Assembly: GCF_000719775.1 (NCBI RefSeq)
Contig: NZ_JOHR01000001.1
Span: 310,001-374,000 of the forward strand
Source of the DNA: Streptomyces sp. NRRL F-5135
Lineage (GTDB): Bacteria; Actinomycetota; Actinomycetes; Streptomycetales; Streptomycetaceae
Reading direction: 5' to 3'
DNA length: 64,000 nucleotides
Part shown: positions 26,105-33,796 of the stretch, piece by piece
Layout: the number at the start of each line of letters is the position of its first letter
Numbering within the stretch: the first letter of the stretch is position 1
The notes under the pieces: model-generated
What the model was told of the DNA's origin: nothing
Database searches by the model: none
What the model saw: the letters and a program-made list of their open reading frames with translations, nothing else
Made by a program: the position numbers and the translations under genes

Positions 26105-27010
26105 ATGACACGAACCCGCTACACCCCGGACCGTGGGCTGACCACGCGCATGGTCACCACCATGTTCCTGATCGGTCTGCTCTACGTGGTCCTGGTCGGT
26201 GTCCTGCTCGCGGTCCTGAACCACGCCTGGCCGATCATCCTGATCGTCGCGGGCGGTCTGTTCGTCGCCCAGTTCTGGTTCAGCGACCGCATCGCGGCCT
26301 TCGGCATGGGGGCGCACGAGGTGACGCCCGAGCAGGCCCCCGAGCTGCACGGCGCCGTCGACCGGATCTGCGCGCTGGCCGACATGGAGAAGCCGCGGGT
26401 GGCGATCGCGCGGAGCGACATCCCCAACGCCTTCGCCACCGGCCGCAGCGAGCGCACGGCCCTGGTCTGCGCGACCACCGGCCTGCTGCGCCGGCTGGAG
26501 CCCGAGGAGCTGGAAGGCGTCCTCGCGCACGAGATGTCACACGTGGCGCACCGGGATGTCGCCGTGATGACCATCGCCTCGTTCCTGGGCGTGCTGGCAG
26601 GGCTGATGACCCGGATCGCGCTGTACAGCGGATTGTCCAGAAGCAATCAGAGCGCGAGCCCTGCCGGCATCGTGATCATGCTGATACCGCTGGTCAGCGC
26701 GGTGGTCTACGTGATCGGCTTCCTGCTGACCCGGCTGCTCTCCCGCTACCGCGAGCTGTCCGCGGACCGGACCGCCGCCCTGCTCACGGGCCGCCCCTCG
26801 GCGCTCGCCTCGGCGCTGACCAAGGTGAGCGGCCAGATGGCGCGGATCCCGACGGAGGACCTGCGCAAGGCGGAGCCGTACAACGCCTTCTTCTTCGTAC
26901 CGGCGTTCTCCTCGAAGGAGAGCCTGAGCCGGCTGCTCTCCTCCCACCCGACGCTGGAGCAGCGGCTGGACCAGCTCGCCCGTATCTCCGAGGAGCTGGC
27001 CCGGCCGTGA
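26105..27010 (+). CDS. htpX: HtpX-like M48 membrane metalloprotease
   Basis: 301 residues; the start follows GGGAGGCCGACG. Two N-terminal helices (TMFLIGLLYVVLVGVLLAVL, WPIILIVAGGLFVAQFWF) are followed by the zinc motif HEMSHVAHRD on the cytoplasmic side. Two further hydrophobic segments (FLGVLAGLMTRIALY, IVIMLIPLVSAVVYVIGFLL) and the third-ligand region RELSADRTAA follow. HtpX degrades misfolded membrane proteins in stress. The next gene, pspAB, is its usual actinobacterial neighbour, so the pair probably belongs to the envelope-stress (Psp) response. Confidence 0.95.
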   Translation: MTRTRYTPDRGLTTRMVTTMFLIGLLYVVLVGVLLAVLNHAWPIILIVAGGLFVAQFWFSDRIAAFGMGAHEVTPEQAPELHGAVDRICALADMEKPRVAIARSDIPNAFATGRSERTALVCATTGLLRRLEPEELEGVLAHEMSHVAHRDVAVMTIASFLGVLAGLMTRIALYSGLSRSNQSASPAGIVIMLIPLVSAVVYVIGFLLTRLLSRYRELSADRTAALLTGRPSALASALTKVSGQMARIPTEDLRKAEPYNAFFFVPAFSSKESLSRLLSSHPTLEQRLDQLARISEELARP

Positions 27011-27083
27011 CGCCCACCACCCGCTGACAGGGCCCGTCCCCCCGTACGAGCCCGTCCCCCGTACGACACGAGAGGCAGGTCCC

Positions 27084-27668
27084 ATGGGTCTGCTCGACGC
27101 CATCCTCGGCCGCAGCAAACCGGTCCGCCCCGATCTCGACCAGCTCTTCGCCCTGCCGTCCGCCGCGCTCACGCTCCAGGCTGGCGCCGGGCTGACGCCC
27201 ACCGGGCTCGGCTCGGTCTGTTTCGCGGGCGTGGAGGGCGGCGGATTCGCACGAATCCGCCAGGACGTGCGGGAACTGCTCGACGCGAGCGCCGGGCAGG
27301 GCGGGCACCCGGTCGAATTCAGCCAGGACGGCTACGGCTACACCTGGCTGCTGGTCCGCAGGCCCTCCGAGGACACGGCGTCCCTGGTCAATGACCTGCA
27401 CGCGGTCAACACCTTGCTCCAGGACGGGGGATTCGGGCCACAGCTGCTGTGTTCACTGCTGGGCTTCCGGGACGACGAGGAACGGCGGCTCGCCCTCGTC
27501 TACCTCTACAAGCGGGGCTCCTTCTACCCCTTCGCCCCCGTCCCCGGCGGCGCCGAGAAACGCGACAGCCAGCGAGAACTCCAGGTCAGGGCACTGCTCG
27601 GGAACGACCTGCGGATCGAACCGGATCTGGCCCGCTGGTTCCCGGTCTGGGGCGCGCCGGGCCTGTGA
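27084..27668 (+). CDS. pspAB: PspA-associated protein PspAB
   Basis: 194 residues, starting MGLLDAILGRSKPVRPDLDQLFALPSAALTL, with GGGFARIRQDVRELL and the C-terminal YLYKRGSFYPFAPVPG...RDSQRELQVRALLGNDLRIEPDLARWFPVWG. These are features of the actinobacterial family named PspA-associated protein PspAB. It is soluble, with no membrane segment. The gene follows htpX by 73 nt on the same strand, a recurrent pairing. No pspA is in this window. The biochemical role is not known. Confidence 0.88.
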   Translation: MGLLDAILGRSKPVRPDLDQLFALPSAALTLQAGAGLTPTGLGSVCFAGVEGGGFARIRQDVRELLDASAGQGGHPVEFSQDGYGYTWLLVRRPSEDTASLVNDLHAVNTLLQDGGFGPQLLCSLLGFRDDEERRLALVYLYKRGSFYPFAPVPGGAEKRDSQRELQVRALLGNDLRIEPDLARWFPVWGAPGL

Positions 27669-27730
27669 CGGCCGGACCGCCCTCCGGAGGGAACCCGAAA
27701 GGCACTCGGTCGACGTACCCCCGAGCCTGC

Positions 27731-27776
27731 CCCGGCCGTGCTCGCCTGTACGCGACCTGAGTACGTCACGGCCGGG
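27731..27776 (+). terminator. Stem-loop after pspAB
   Basis: CCCGGCCGTG (27731-27740) pairs perfectly with CACGGCCGGG (27767-27776) across a 26-nt loop that contains smaller GTAC complementarity. It is a likely terminator before the two-component remnant. Confidence 0.55.
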
Positions 27777-27811
27777 CCGGGGCCGGACGGCGCGGAGGGT
27801 GATACTTGAAG

Positions 27812-27946
27812 GTGACCCTTCACCGAGTGCTGGTCGTCGAGGACGACCACGGACTGCGTGAGGTGCGGCTGCGCCGCAAACTGCGCGACGTGGGCGGTGA
27901 CCGCGGCATCGGCACCGTGCGCGGCGTGGGCTACCGGTTCGGATGA
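27812..27946 (+). pseudogene. OmpR-type response regulator with its middle deleted
   Basis: A 44-codon frame from GTG 27812 joins the start of a receiver domain (VTLHRVLVVEDDHGLREV) directly to the tail of a winged-helix output domain (RLRRKL...IGTVRGVGYRFG). A normal member has about 220 residues; the phospho-acceptor Asp, the rest of the receiver and most of the DNA-binding domain are gone. The deletion is in frame, so the stop still overlaps the kinase ATG (ATGA) as in an intact operon. It cannot function as a regulator. The parts are recognisable; the deletion is inferred from family length. Confidence 0.85.
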
Positions 27947-28935
27947 GGGCTCCGCGCCGAGGGTGGCGCCGCTTCCGGCCGGGTACTCTGCGCGGGCGTC
28001 TGGCCCTGCTGGCCCTGTTCACGACCGCGGCCTGGGTCGTCATCCTCACGGTCGTCTTCAACATCGCGCTGGGCGGACGGCTGCGCGCCGAGGCCGACGA
28101 CCTGCTCCGCACCAGGGCCACCGCGGTCACGGCCACGGTGCAGGTACGCCCCGACCATTCGCTCGGCGTCACCGAACCGGCGGACGACCGCGCCCTCGAC
28201 ACCGGTGTCTGGATCTATCAGGGCCGGCAGGTGCTGGAGCGCCCGCCCGCGCCCGCCGGGGTACAGCGCGCGGTGGACACACTGGCCGGCCGCCATGACG
28301 TCTTCGAGGAGACCGGCGATCCGGCCACCACACGCTTGTACGCACGGCCGATCCATACCGACGGGCATCAGGTGGGGACCGTGGTGACCGCCGTGGACCT
28401 CGCCCCGTACCGGCACACCGCGCAATCGGCTCTCGTGGGCTCGATCGGGCTGGCCCTGCTGCTGCTCGGTGGCGTGTACCTGGTGAGCCGCGCCACGGTC
28501 GGGCGCGCCCTGCGGCCGGTGACCGAGATGACCCGCCGGGCGGCCGAGTGGAGCGACCACGACACGGGCCGCCGCTTCGGCACCGTACCGCGCGCGGGGG
28601 AGCTCGACGCGCTCGCCGGCAACCTCGACGAACTGCTCGACCGGCTCGCCGCCGTCCTCCGCCACGAACAGCAACTGGCCTCGGAGCTCTCCCACGAGCT
28701 GCGCACACCCCTGGCGCGGATCACGGCCGAGACGGACTGGCTGCTGGCCCGTGAGCGCGGCGCGACCGCCGGCGACTTCCTCACCAAGCCCATCGCCAAG
28801 GGCGGCCTCGACCTCGGCACGGCGGGTTCTTCGGCCGTACTCCTCGCCGTCCTCTTCTGCCTCATGAGCTACGCCCTCCTGCGAGAGAGGAAGCACACCG
28901 CCACGCGAAACGAACTGGTGACGGAGCAGACCTGA
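27943..28935 (+). pseudogene. Chimeric histidine kinase N-half fused to COG4705-like membrane tail
   Basis: 330 codons. N-terminal TM helix (about 20-42), extracytoplasmic sensor (about 45-160), second TM (about 163-183), HAMP (about 184-238) and the dimerisation/phospho-acceptor box ELSHELRTPLARI with His251. After about residue 274 the sequence switches to GDFLTKPIAKGGLDLGTAGSSAVLLAVLFCLMSYALL, which resembles the C-terminal end of COG4705/DUF347 membrane-anchored proteins, genes often next to such two-component systems. The entire ATP-binding domain is missing, so the product cannot autophosphorylate. A single deletion spanning the 3' part of a kinase gene and the 5' part of its neighbour explains it. 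The COG4705 assignment is from pattern memory. Confidence 0.75.
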
Positions 28936-29367
28936 GTTCGCCCGGTCCCCCCAATCACACTACGAGTTCAACTTCGGTAACGGGTCGATTCACGACGACG
29001 ATGCCGGGGCGCGATACAGATCAAAGCAATCAAGAAAATGACTGCGCAGGAGGGGATTTGTTGCAGCGTGAGCCAGCGCACCAGGCAGGGGGGTCTCACA
29101 GTACCTGTATCACCAGGGTCTCCCAGACGTCCAGGACGCCTGTCAACCTGTTTGAGTCGGCTCCCAGCTACACAGAGGAGAAGTAACGGATCCACGGGAG
29201 GCGCGCACGGCGGCCGCCCGAGAACCCGTCCCAGGCGCCCTGAACGAAAGCGCCGACAACACTCCAGGGACACGCACTGCAGCTTTACCCCCCATCAGTT
29301 CAATTAAGTCGCACCGGACGCGCGACCGTGTCAGCACATGCTTCCACGGCAGAAGGGATGAAGACCA
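28936..29367. other. 432-nt non-coding stretch upstream of SDR
   Basis: No reading frame here looks coding. The base composition is visibly less GC-rich than the flanks (about 29000-29200), and short poly-A and poly-G runs appear, as in acquired or decayed DNA. AAGGGATGAAGACC at the right end is the SDR ribosome binding site. Confidence 0.5.
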
Positions 29368-30171
29368 ATGGCGGACAACCAGTTCACCACTCACGCAGAC
29401 CTTTTCGATCTGAGTGGGAAGTACGCACTTGTCACTGGCGGCACCAGGGGCATAGGGATGATGATAGCGCGCGGCCTTCTGCAGGCGGGCGCCCGCGTCA
29501 TTATCAGCTCACGCAAGGCGGACACGTGCGCGGAGGCACAGCATCTACTGTCCGAATTCGGCGACGTTCACGCAATCCCCGCCGACCTGTCCAGGTACGA
29601 CGAGTGTCAGCGCCTCGCTGATCTTGTCAAGGTCGACTCGGAACGCCTGGACATCCTCGTCAACAACGCGGGAGCGATGTGGCGCGAGCCGCTGGAGACG
29701 TTCCCGGACGAGGCCTGGGACACAGTGATCGACCTCAACCTCAAGTCGCCGTTCTGGCTGGTGCAGGCGCTGCTCCCGGTACTTCGCAGGGCGGGCACCG
29801 CCGACGATCCCGCGCGGATCATCAACATCGGCAGTATCGCCGCGATCCACGTCGCCGAGTCGCCCAACTACTCGTACGCCAGCAGCAAAGCGGCACTCCA
29901 TCAACTCACCAGGGTCCTTGCCAGAGAACTGGGCCCACAGCACGTCACGGTGAACGCGGTAGCCCCAGGACCTTTCCCGTCGCGGATGATGGCGGCCACG
30001 CTCGATGCCATCGGCGACACGATCGCGGCGAAGGCCCCTCTGCGCCGGCTCGGCCGCGACGACGACATGGCGGGTATCGCCGTGTTCCTCGCCAGCCGGG
30101 CCGGAGCTTACCTCACGGGCACCATCATCCCGATCGACGGCGGCATCGCCACGACCGCATCAGGTACCTAG
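29368..30171 (+). CDS. Short-chain dehydrogenase/reductase (classical SDR)
   Basis: 267 residues. Rossmann nucleotide-binding motif TGGTRGIG near residue 25, NNAG near residue 95, catalytic Ser in NIGSIAAIH and YASSK (Tyr-x-x-x-Lys), followed by the usual VNAVAPGPFPSRM. An Arg close after strand 2 (SSRKAD) suggests NADP(H) preference. The C-terminal TGTIIPIDGG is typical of gluconate-5-dehydrogenase/FabG-like SDRs. The gene is isolated between a decayed two-component locus and an XRE regulator. Codon third positions are somewhat less GC-rich than neighbours, which hints at later acquisition. The substrate is unknown. Confidence 0.93.
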   Translation: MADNQFTTHADLFDLSGKYALVTGGTRGIGMMIARGLLQAGARVIISSRKADTCAEAQHLLSEFGDVHAIPADLSRYDECQRLADLVKVDSERLDILVNNAGAMWREPLETFPDEAWDTVIDLNLKSPFWLVQALLPVLRRAGTADDPARIINIGSIAAIHVAESPNYSYASSKAALHQLTRVLARELGPQHVTVNAVAPGPFPSRMMAATLDAIGDTIAAKAPLRRLGRDDDMAGIAVFLASRAGAYLTGTIIPIDGGIATTASGT

Positions 30172-30465
30172 GCGTCGGCGCGAGGCTCTGCCGGCGGCCG
30201 ACGGGCCCCGTGGGCAGCGGAAAACGACGACGTCGAGTTCGCGACCAAACCCCAGCAGGCCCGGGCGGTCCATGCCGGCCGCCGCATGGCTGGGCGGCAC
30301 CCGCGCCGCGGTCGCCCCGCAGACGGCCTCGGCGAACACCACGCGTGTCGACGCGGCCCTTCTCCCGCCGCGGCGCTGGGCGCATGCCGCGTGTGAGGGG
30401 GTGCGTAGCCGTCGGGGTACCAGCAGTACCTCCCTTCGCCTGCGGACCGGGCCTATGGTGAAGGG
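30172..30465. other. Intergenic region upstream of first XRE regulator
   Basis: 294 nt; no coding frame with family resemblance and no strong hairpin seen. It probably contains the promoter for the regulator starting at 30466. Confidence 0.45.
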
Positions 30466-31356
30466 GTGGCCACGATCGATCTGCGCACCGAGATCAAGGA
30501 GTTCCTGAGCTCGCGTCGCGCGCGGATCGCGCCCGAGCGGGCCGGACTGCCCGCCTACGGCGGCAACCGCCGGGTCAAAGGTCTGCGTCGCGAAGAGGTG
30601 GCTCTACTAGCAGGGGTATCGGTCGACTACTACGTGCGTATGGAGCGCGGCAGCCTCACCGGCGCCTCCGACGGGGTGCTCGACGCGTTGGCCTCCGCCT
30701 TGCAACTTGACGAGGCCGAGCACGATCACCTATTCCACCTTGCGCGGCGGTCCAGGGCGTCCGGCGGTCCACGCCGCCGGCGACCCGCCGTGACGGTGCG
30801 TCCGGCGCTTCAGCAGGTGCTCGACGCCATCACCGATGCGCCGGCTTGGATTTGCAACGGCCGTTATGACGTGCTGGCCATGAATCAACTTGCCCGCGCG
30901 CTGTATTCACCGGTGCTGGCCGACACGCGACGGCCGGCGAACACCGCGCGGTTCGTGTATCTGGATCCCGAAGCGGCAAGAACGTTCTTCGTCGACTATG
31001 ACCGACTCGCCTGCGATGTGGCCGCGAAGCTACGCATGGAAGCCGGCCGCAATCCGCACGACGAGGAGCTGATCGCCCTAGTCGGTGAATTATCGACACG
31101 CAGTGAACTATTTCGGCAGCGGTGGGCATCCCAGGACGTTCGGCTCCACCGGTCCGGACGCAAGCGTGTGCACCATCCGGTAGTGGGCCAGCTCGACTTG
31201 GACGTCGAGTCGATGGAGCTGCCTGCCGAACCCGGCCTGCTCCTGAACGTCTACACCGCGCCCGCCGGCACGGCGACCGCGGACGGTCTAGCCCTATTGG
31301 TGTCGTGGGCGGCCAGCCAGGATGGGCCGACGACCGAGATTCAAGAACTCAGCTGA
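30466..31356 (+). CDS. XRE-family regulator with MmyB-like ligand-binding domain
   Basis: 296 residues from GTG 30466. The N-terminal helix-turn-helix (about 10-85) has RREEVALLAGVSVDYYVRMERG, the signature of this Streptomyces family. The C-terminal MmyB-like PAS-type domain has PAWICNGRYDVLAMNQLARALYSP, ANTARFVYLDPEAARTFFVDYDRLACDVAAKLRMEAG and ELSTRSELFRQRWASQDV. Related regulators often bind fatty-acid-like ligands and control an adjacent SDR or oxidoreductase. The upstream SDR is a plausible target but is on the same strand 294 nt away. Fragments of other genes begin right after its stop. Confidence 0.92.
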   Translation: MATIDLRTEIKEFLSSRRARIAPERAGLPAYGGNRRVKGLRREEVALLAGVSVDYYVRMERGSLTGASDGVLDALASALQLDEAEHDHLFHLARRSRASGGPRRRRPAVTVRPALQQVLDAITDAPAWICNGRYDVLAMNQLARALYSPVLADTRRPANTARFVYLDPEAARTFFVDYDRLACDVAAKLRMEAGRNPHDEELIALVGELSTRSELFRQRWASQDVRLHRSGRKRVHHPVVGQLDLDVESMELPAEPGLLLNVYTAPAGTATADGLALLVSWAASQDGPTTEIQELS

Positions 31357-31417
31357 TATTCCAAAGTCGTTGTTGGCGACGCAGGTGTTCCCGGACCGAG
31401 CATCTGGGAGCCCGCCG

Positions 31418-31528
31418 GGATACTCGCGAAAGGGGCCGGCGAGCCAGCTCGAAGACCTCCGCCGCGCGGAGTGCCACAAGGTCTTCTCCGAGCAGATCGG
31501 CACCCGCGTCAAGGTCCGGCCCGAGCTA
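31418..31528 (+). pseudogene. Serine recombinase (resolvase) N-terminal fragment
   Basis: A 37-codon piece reading GYSRKGPASQLEDLRRAE and then CHKVFSEQIGTRVKVRPEL resembles the resolvase catalytic-domain segment that follows GYARVST (QLDAL...GCxKVFSEQISTRVKVRPEL). The catalytic-Ser motif is damaged and everything after the segment is missing. It is joined directly to a fragment of an unrelated hydrolase. It probably marks an old mobile-element scar; the assignment rests on remembered motif similarity. Confidence 0.55.
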
Positions 31529-31713
31529 AGGACTACCCGGTACTGACCATGCCCCTGCTCGGAATCGGTGGCAAGTACTACGAGCTCCTTCTCGCGCAGA
31601 TGGAGGGATTGGCGGCGGAGGCGCGCTACATCGAGTTGAAGGGGGCGGGCCACTATCTCGCCGAGGAACGCCCCGACGACATCGTGCGGGAACTCACCGC
31701 CTTCTTCGCGTAA
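31528..31713 (+). pseudogene. Alpha/beta-hydrolase C-terminal fragment
   Basis: 61 codons starting at the junction with the resolvase piece: DYPVLTMPLLGIGGKYYELL...YIELKGAGHYLAEERPDDIVRELTAFF and stop. This is the end of an epoxide-hydrolase/haloalkane-dehalogenase-type protein, including the strand leading to the catalytic His (GAGH). The nucleophile elbow and lid are absent, so it is not functional. An in-frame upstream ATG at 31471 exists, but it lies inside the recombinase-derived sequence. Confidence 0.75.
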
Positions 31714-31776
31714 CGGCGCCGATCGTGAAGGCGAGAGCGGGGACCTCCAGCGGTACGGGGAGCGATCCAACCGCCC

Positions 31777-31818
31777 CGGGGCAGGTCGCCGGGCTCACCG
31801 CGGGGCAGGTCGCCGGGC
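31777..31818. repeat. 18-bp direct repeat, two copies
   Basis: CGGGGCAGGTCGCCGGGC occurs at 31777-31794 and 31801-31818 (24-bp period) in the 144-nt gap between the hydrolase remnant and the convergent XRE gene. Confidence 0.8.
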
Positions 31819-31857
31819 CAGGCCACCCGCCGCGCCCGTCCCCGCGGCGCCCGCCGG

Positions 31858-32679
31858 TCATCCCTTCGCGAAGTCCCTGAGCGCCGCCTCCTCCGCGCTC
31901 CCCCGCTCCGCCGTGTAGACGAGCAGGCTCAGCTCCGCGTCCTGCGGGAAACGGGTGACCTCGTAGGTCAGGGTGAGCGGTCCGGCCTCCGGGTGTTCGA
32001 CGCGTTTGACACCGTACGCCTTGGTCCTGACCGTGTGCCGTGCCCAGTGCCGCCGGAACTCCTCGCTCCGCGCGCTCACCTCCTCGACCAGTTCCCACAG
32101 TTCGGGATCGTCGGGGTGGGTGCCGGCCGCGATCCGCAGGTGCCCGACCGCCTCGCGGGCGATCGTGTCGACGTCCGGGTAGCGGCGGCCGATCTCCGGG
32201 TCGAGCAGGTGGAGCCGGACCAGGTTGCGCTCGCGCGGCGGGAGGCGGCCGAAGTCGGTGATCAGCGCGCACACCGGGCCGTTCCAGGCGAGTACGTCCA
32301 TGCGCCGCCCCATGACCAGGGCCGGCGCGCTGATCCAGTCCAGCAGCCGCCACACCTCCGGGCGCACGGCGTCCTCGCCCGCCGCCGCGCCGTGCGACGT
32401 CTCGGGGCGTGCCAGGCGGAACAGGTGGTCACGCTCGTCCTGGTCGAGCCGGAGCGCGTCCGCGACGGCGCCCAGCACGGCGTCGGAGACGCCGCGGTTG
32501 CGGCCCTGCTCCAGCCGTACGTAGTAGTCGACACTCACGCCCGCCAGATGTGCCAGTTCCTCCCGGCGCAAGCCCGGCACCCGGCGCAGCCCGGCCCCGG
32601 AGGCGAATCCGGCGTCCTCGGGACGGATCCTGGCCCGGCGCGACCGGAGGAAGTCCCCCAACTCTCCTCTTGTCCTCAT
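31858..32679 (-). CDS. XRE-family regulator with MmyB-like domain (second copy)
   Basis: 273 residues from ATG 32679. It has the same architecture as the regulator at 30466: RREELAHLAGVSVDYYVRLEQGRNRGVSDAVLGAVADAL for the DNA-binding domain, then PALVMGRRMDVLAWNGPVCALITDF, RNLVRLHLLDPEIGRRYPDVDTIAREAVGHLRIAAG and EVSARSEEFRRHWARHTV for the MmyB domain. The codon and residue differences are large, so the two are old paralogues rather than a recent duplication. It is divergent from a secreted protein gene 160 nt away. Confidence 0.93.
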   Translation of the reverse strand: MRTRGELGDFLRSRRARIRPEDAGFASGAGLRRVPGLRREELAHLAGVSVDYYVRLEQGRNRGVSDAVLGAVADALRLDQDERDHLFRLARPETSHGAAAGEDAVRPEVWRLLDWISAPALVMGRRMDVLAWNGPVCALITDFGRLPPRERNLVRLHLLDPEIGRRYPDVDTIAREAVGHLRIAAGTHPDDPELWELVEEVSARSEEFRRHWARHTVRTKAYGVKRVEHPEAGPLTLTYEVTRFPQDAELSLLVYTAERGSAEEAALRDFAKG

Positions 32680-32839
32680 GAGTTCATTCTCACCGCACCT
32701 GGTACCGGCGGTCCCTGGGTACTGCGGACCCCTGGCAGCACGGAGCACCGTGACCGAGCCGGTCGAGGCGTCAGCATGGGAAGGGCCGGCCCGCGCGGCG
32801 GGGGAAGAGCACCAGGGGAACGGAAGGACGGGACGTCGT

Positions 32840-33718
32840 ATGAGACGCGAGAGCGGACTCGGTGGCAGCGGTGGCGGAGCCGGGAACCACCCGGGCGGGA
32901 ACGGCGGGCGGCGCGGTCGCGGCCGGGTGGGAACGACGGCCGGTGCGACGGTGGCGCTGCTGCTCGCGCTCACCGCCGGCGCGCCGGGCACGGGCGCCGC
33001 CGCGCACGGGCCGCCGCCCGACCCCGCGCCCGGCGGGCCCGTGCGGCCGTACGAGCCCGATGTCCCGGGGCCGCGCAATGCCGACACGCTCGGCGCCACG
33101 ATCGTCCCGGACGGCGGTACGGCCCGAGGCGTGCGGGTGGCCTTCGACCGTACGAGCCGGGCGGAGACGGGCGGCGCCCCGGCGGGCGCGCGGCGCTTCG
33201 TGTTCCTCTTCGACCGCTCGCTCGCCTTCCGCCCGGAGGCGTTCCCGGTGTGCGCGCGCTCGCTGATCGAGGAGAAGGGCGTGACCGCGTGCCCCGAGGG
33301 CTCACAGGTCGGCCGCGGCACGGCCCACGCGTATCCGGAGGGCACGGCGGAGGTTTTGGCCTTCAACACCCGTTACGACAGTGGGGCGCGGGGCGCGCTG
33401 GTGGTCATCCCGGCCACGGGCGCGCTCCTGGAACTGACCTGGGAACGGGTCACTCCGTATTACGAACGGCGCGGCTACCGCTGGGCCCTCGACGAGATCC
33501 TGCCTCCGAGCGCCGTCCCGCCGCAGGAGCGGGCCGGCACCGCCCGCTTCCGGTTGGAGTGGGGGGCGAGGCGGGAGGGGGACGGCGGGACGGTCAGCTT
33601 CGCCGAGTCGTCCGTCCGGCCGGGCGAGCGGCGGCAGCGGATCGGGCTGTGGAGCTGGTTCGTGACCGGTCAGATCGCGCTCCCGGAGACGACGGCCGTA
33701 CGGCGGTCGGCCCCCTGA
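32840..33718 (+). CDS. Secreted protein of unknown function
   Basis: 292 residues from ATG 32840. A Gly/Arg-rich N-terminus leads into a hydrophobic export signal (TTAGATVALLLALTAGAPGTGAAA). The mature part is beta-rich (ADTLGATIVPDGGTARGVRVAFDRTS, RRFVFLFDRSLAFRPEAFPVC, GTAEVLAFNTRYDSGARGALVVIPATGALLELTWERVTPYYERRGYRWALDEILPP). Two cysteines (VCARSL, VTACPEG) could form a disulfide. I do not recognise the family. It is divergent from the second XRE regulator and convergent with the LacI gene. Confidence 0.78.
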   Translation: MRRESGLGGSGGGAGNHPGGNGGRRGRGRVGTTAGATVALLLALTAGAPGTGAAAHGPPPDPAPGGPVRPYEPDVPGPRNADTLGATIVPDGGTARGVRVAFDRTSRAETGGAPAGARRFVFLFDRSLAFRPEAFPVCARSLIEEKGVTACPEGSQVGRGTAHAYPEGTAEVLAFNTRYDSGARGALVVIPATGALLELTWERVTPYYERRGYRWALDEILPPSAVPPQERAGTARFRLEWGARREGDGGTVSFAESSVRPGERRQRIGLWSWFVTGQIALPETTAVRRSAP

Positions 33719-33796
33719 CGATCCGCCGGGCACGGCGCCGGCGATCACTGGTATCGACGACGGCACCGGCACCGGCACCGCAACAGCATCGGCGGC

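Noticed and set aside
29001..29186. Possible 61-codon gene in the gap before the SDR
   Set aside because: No ribosome binding site, no coding bias, no recognisable motif; kept as an unexplained region instead.
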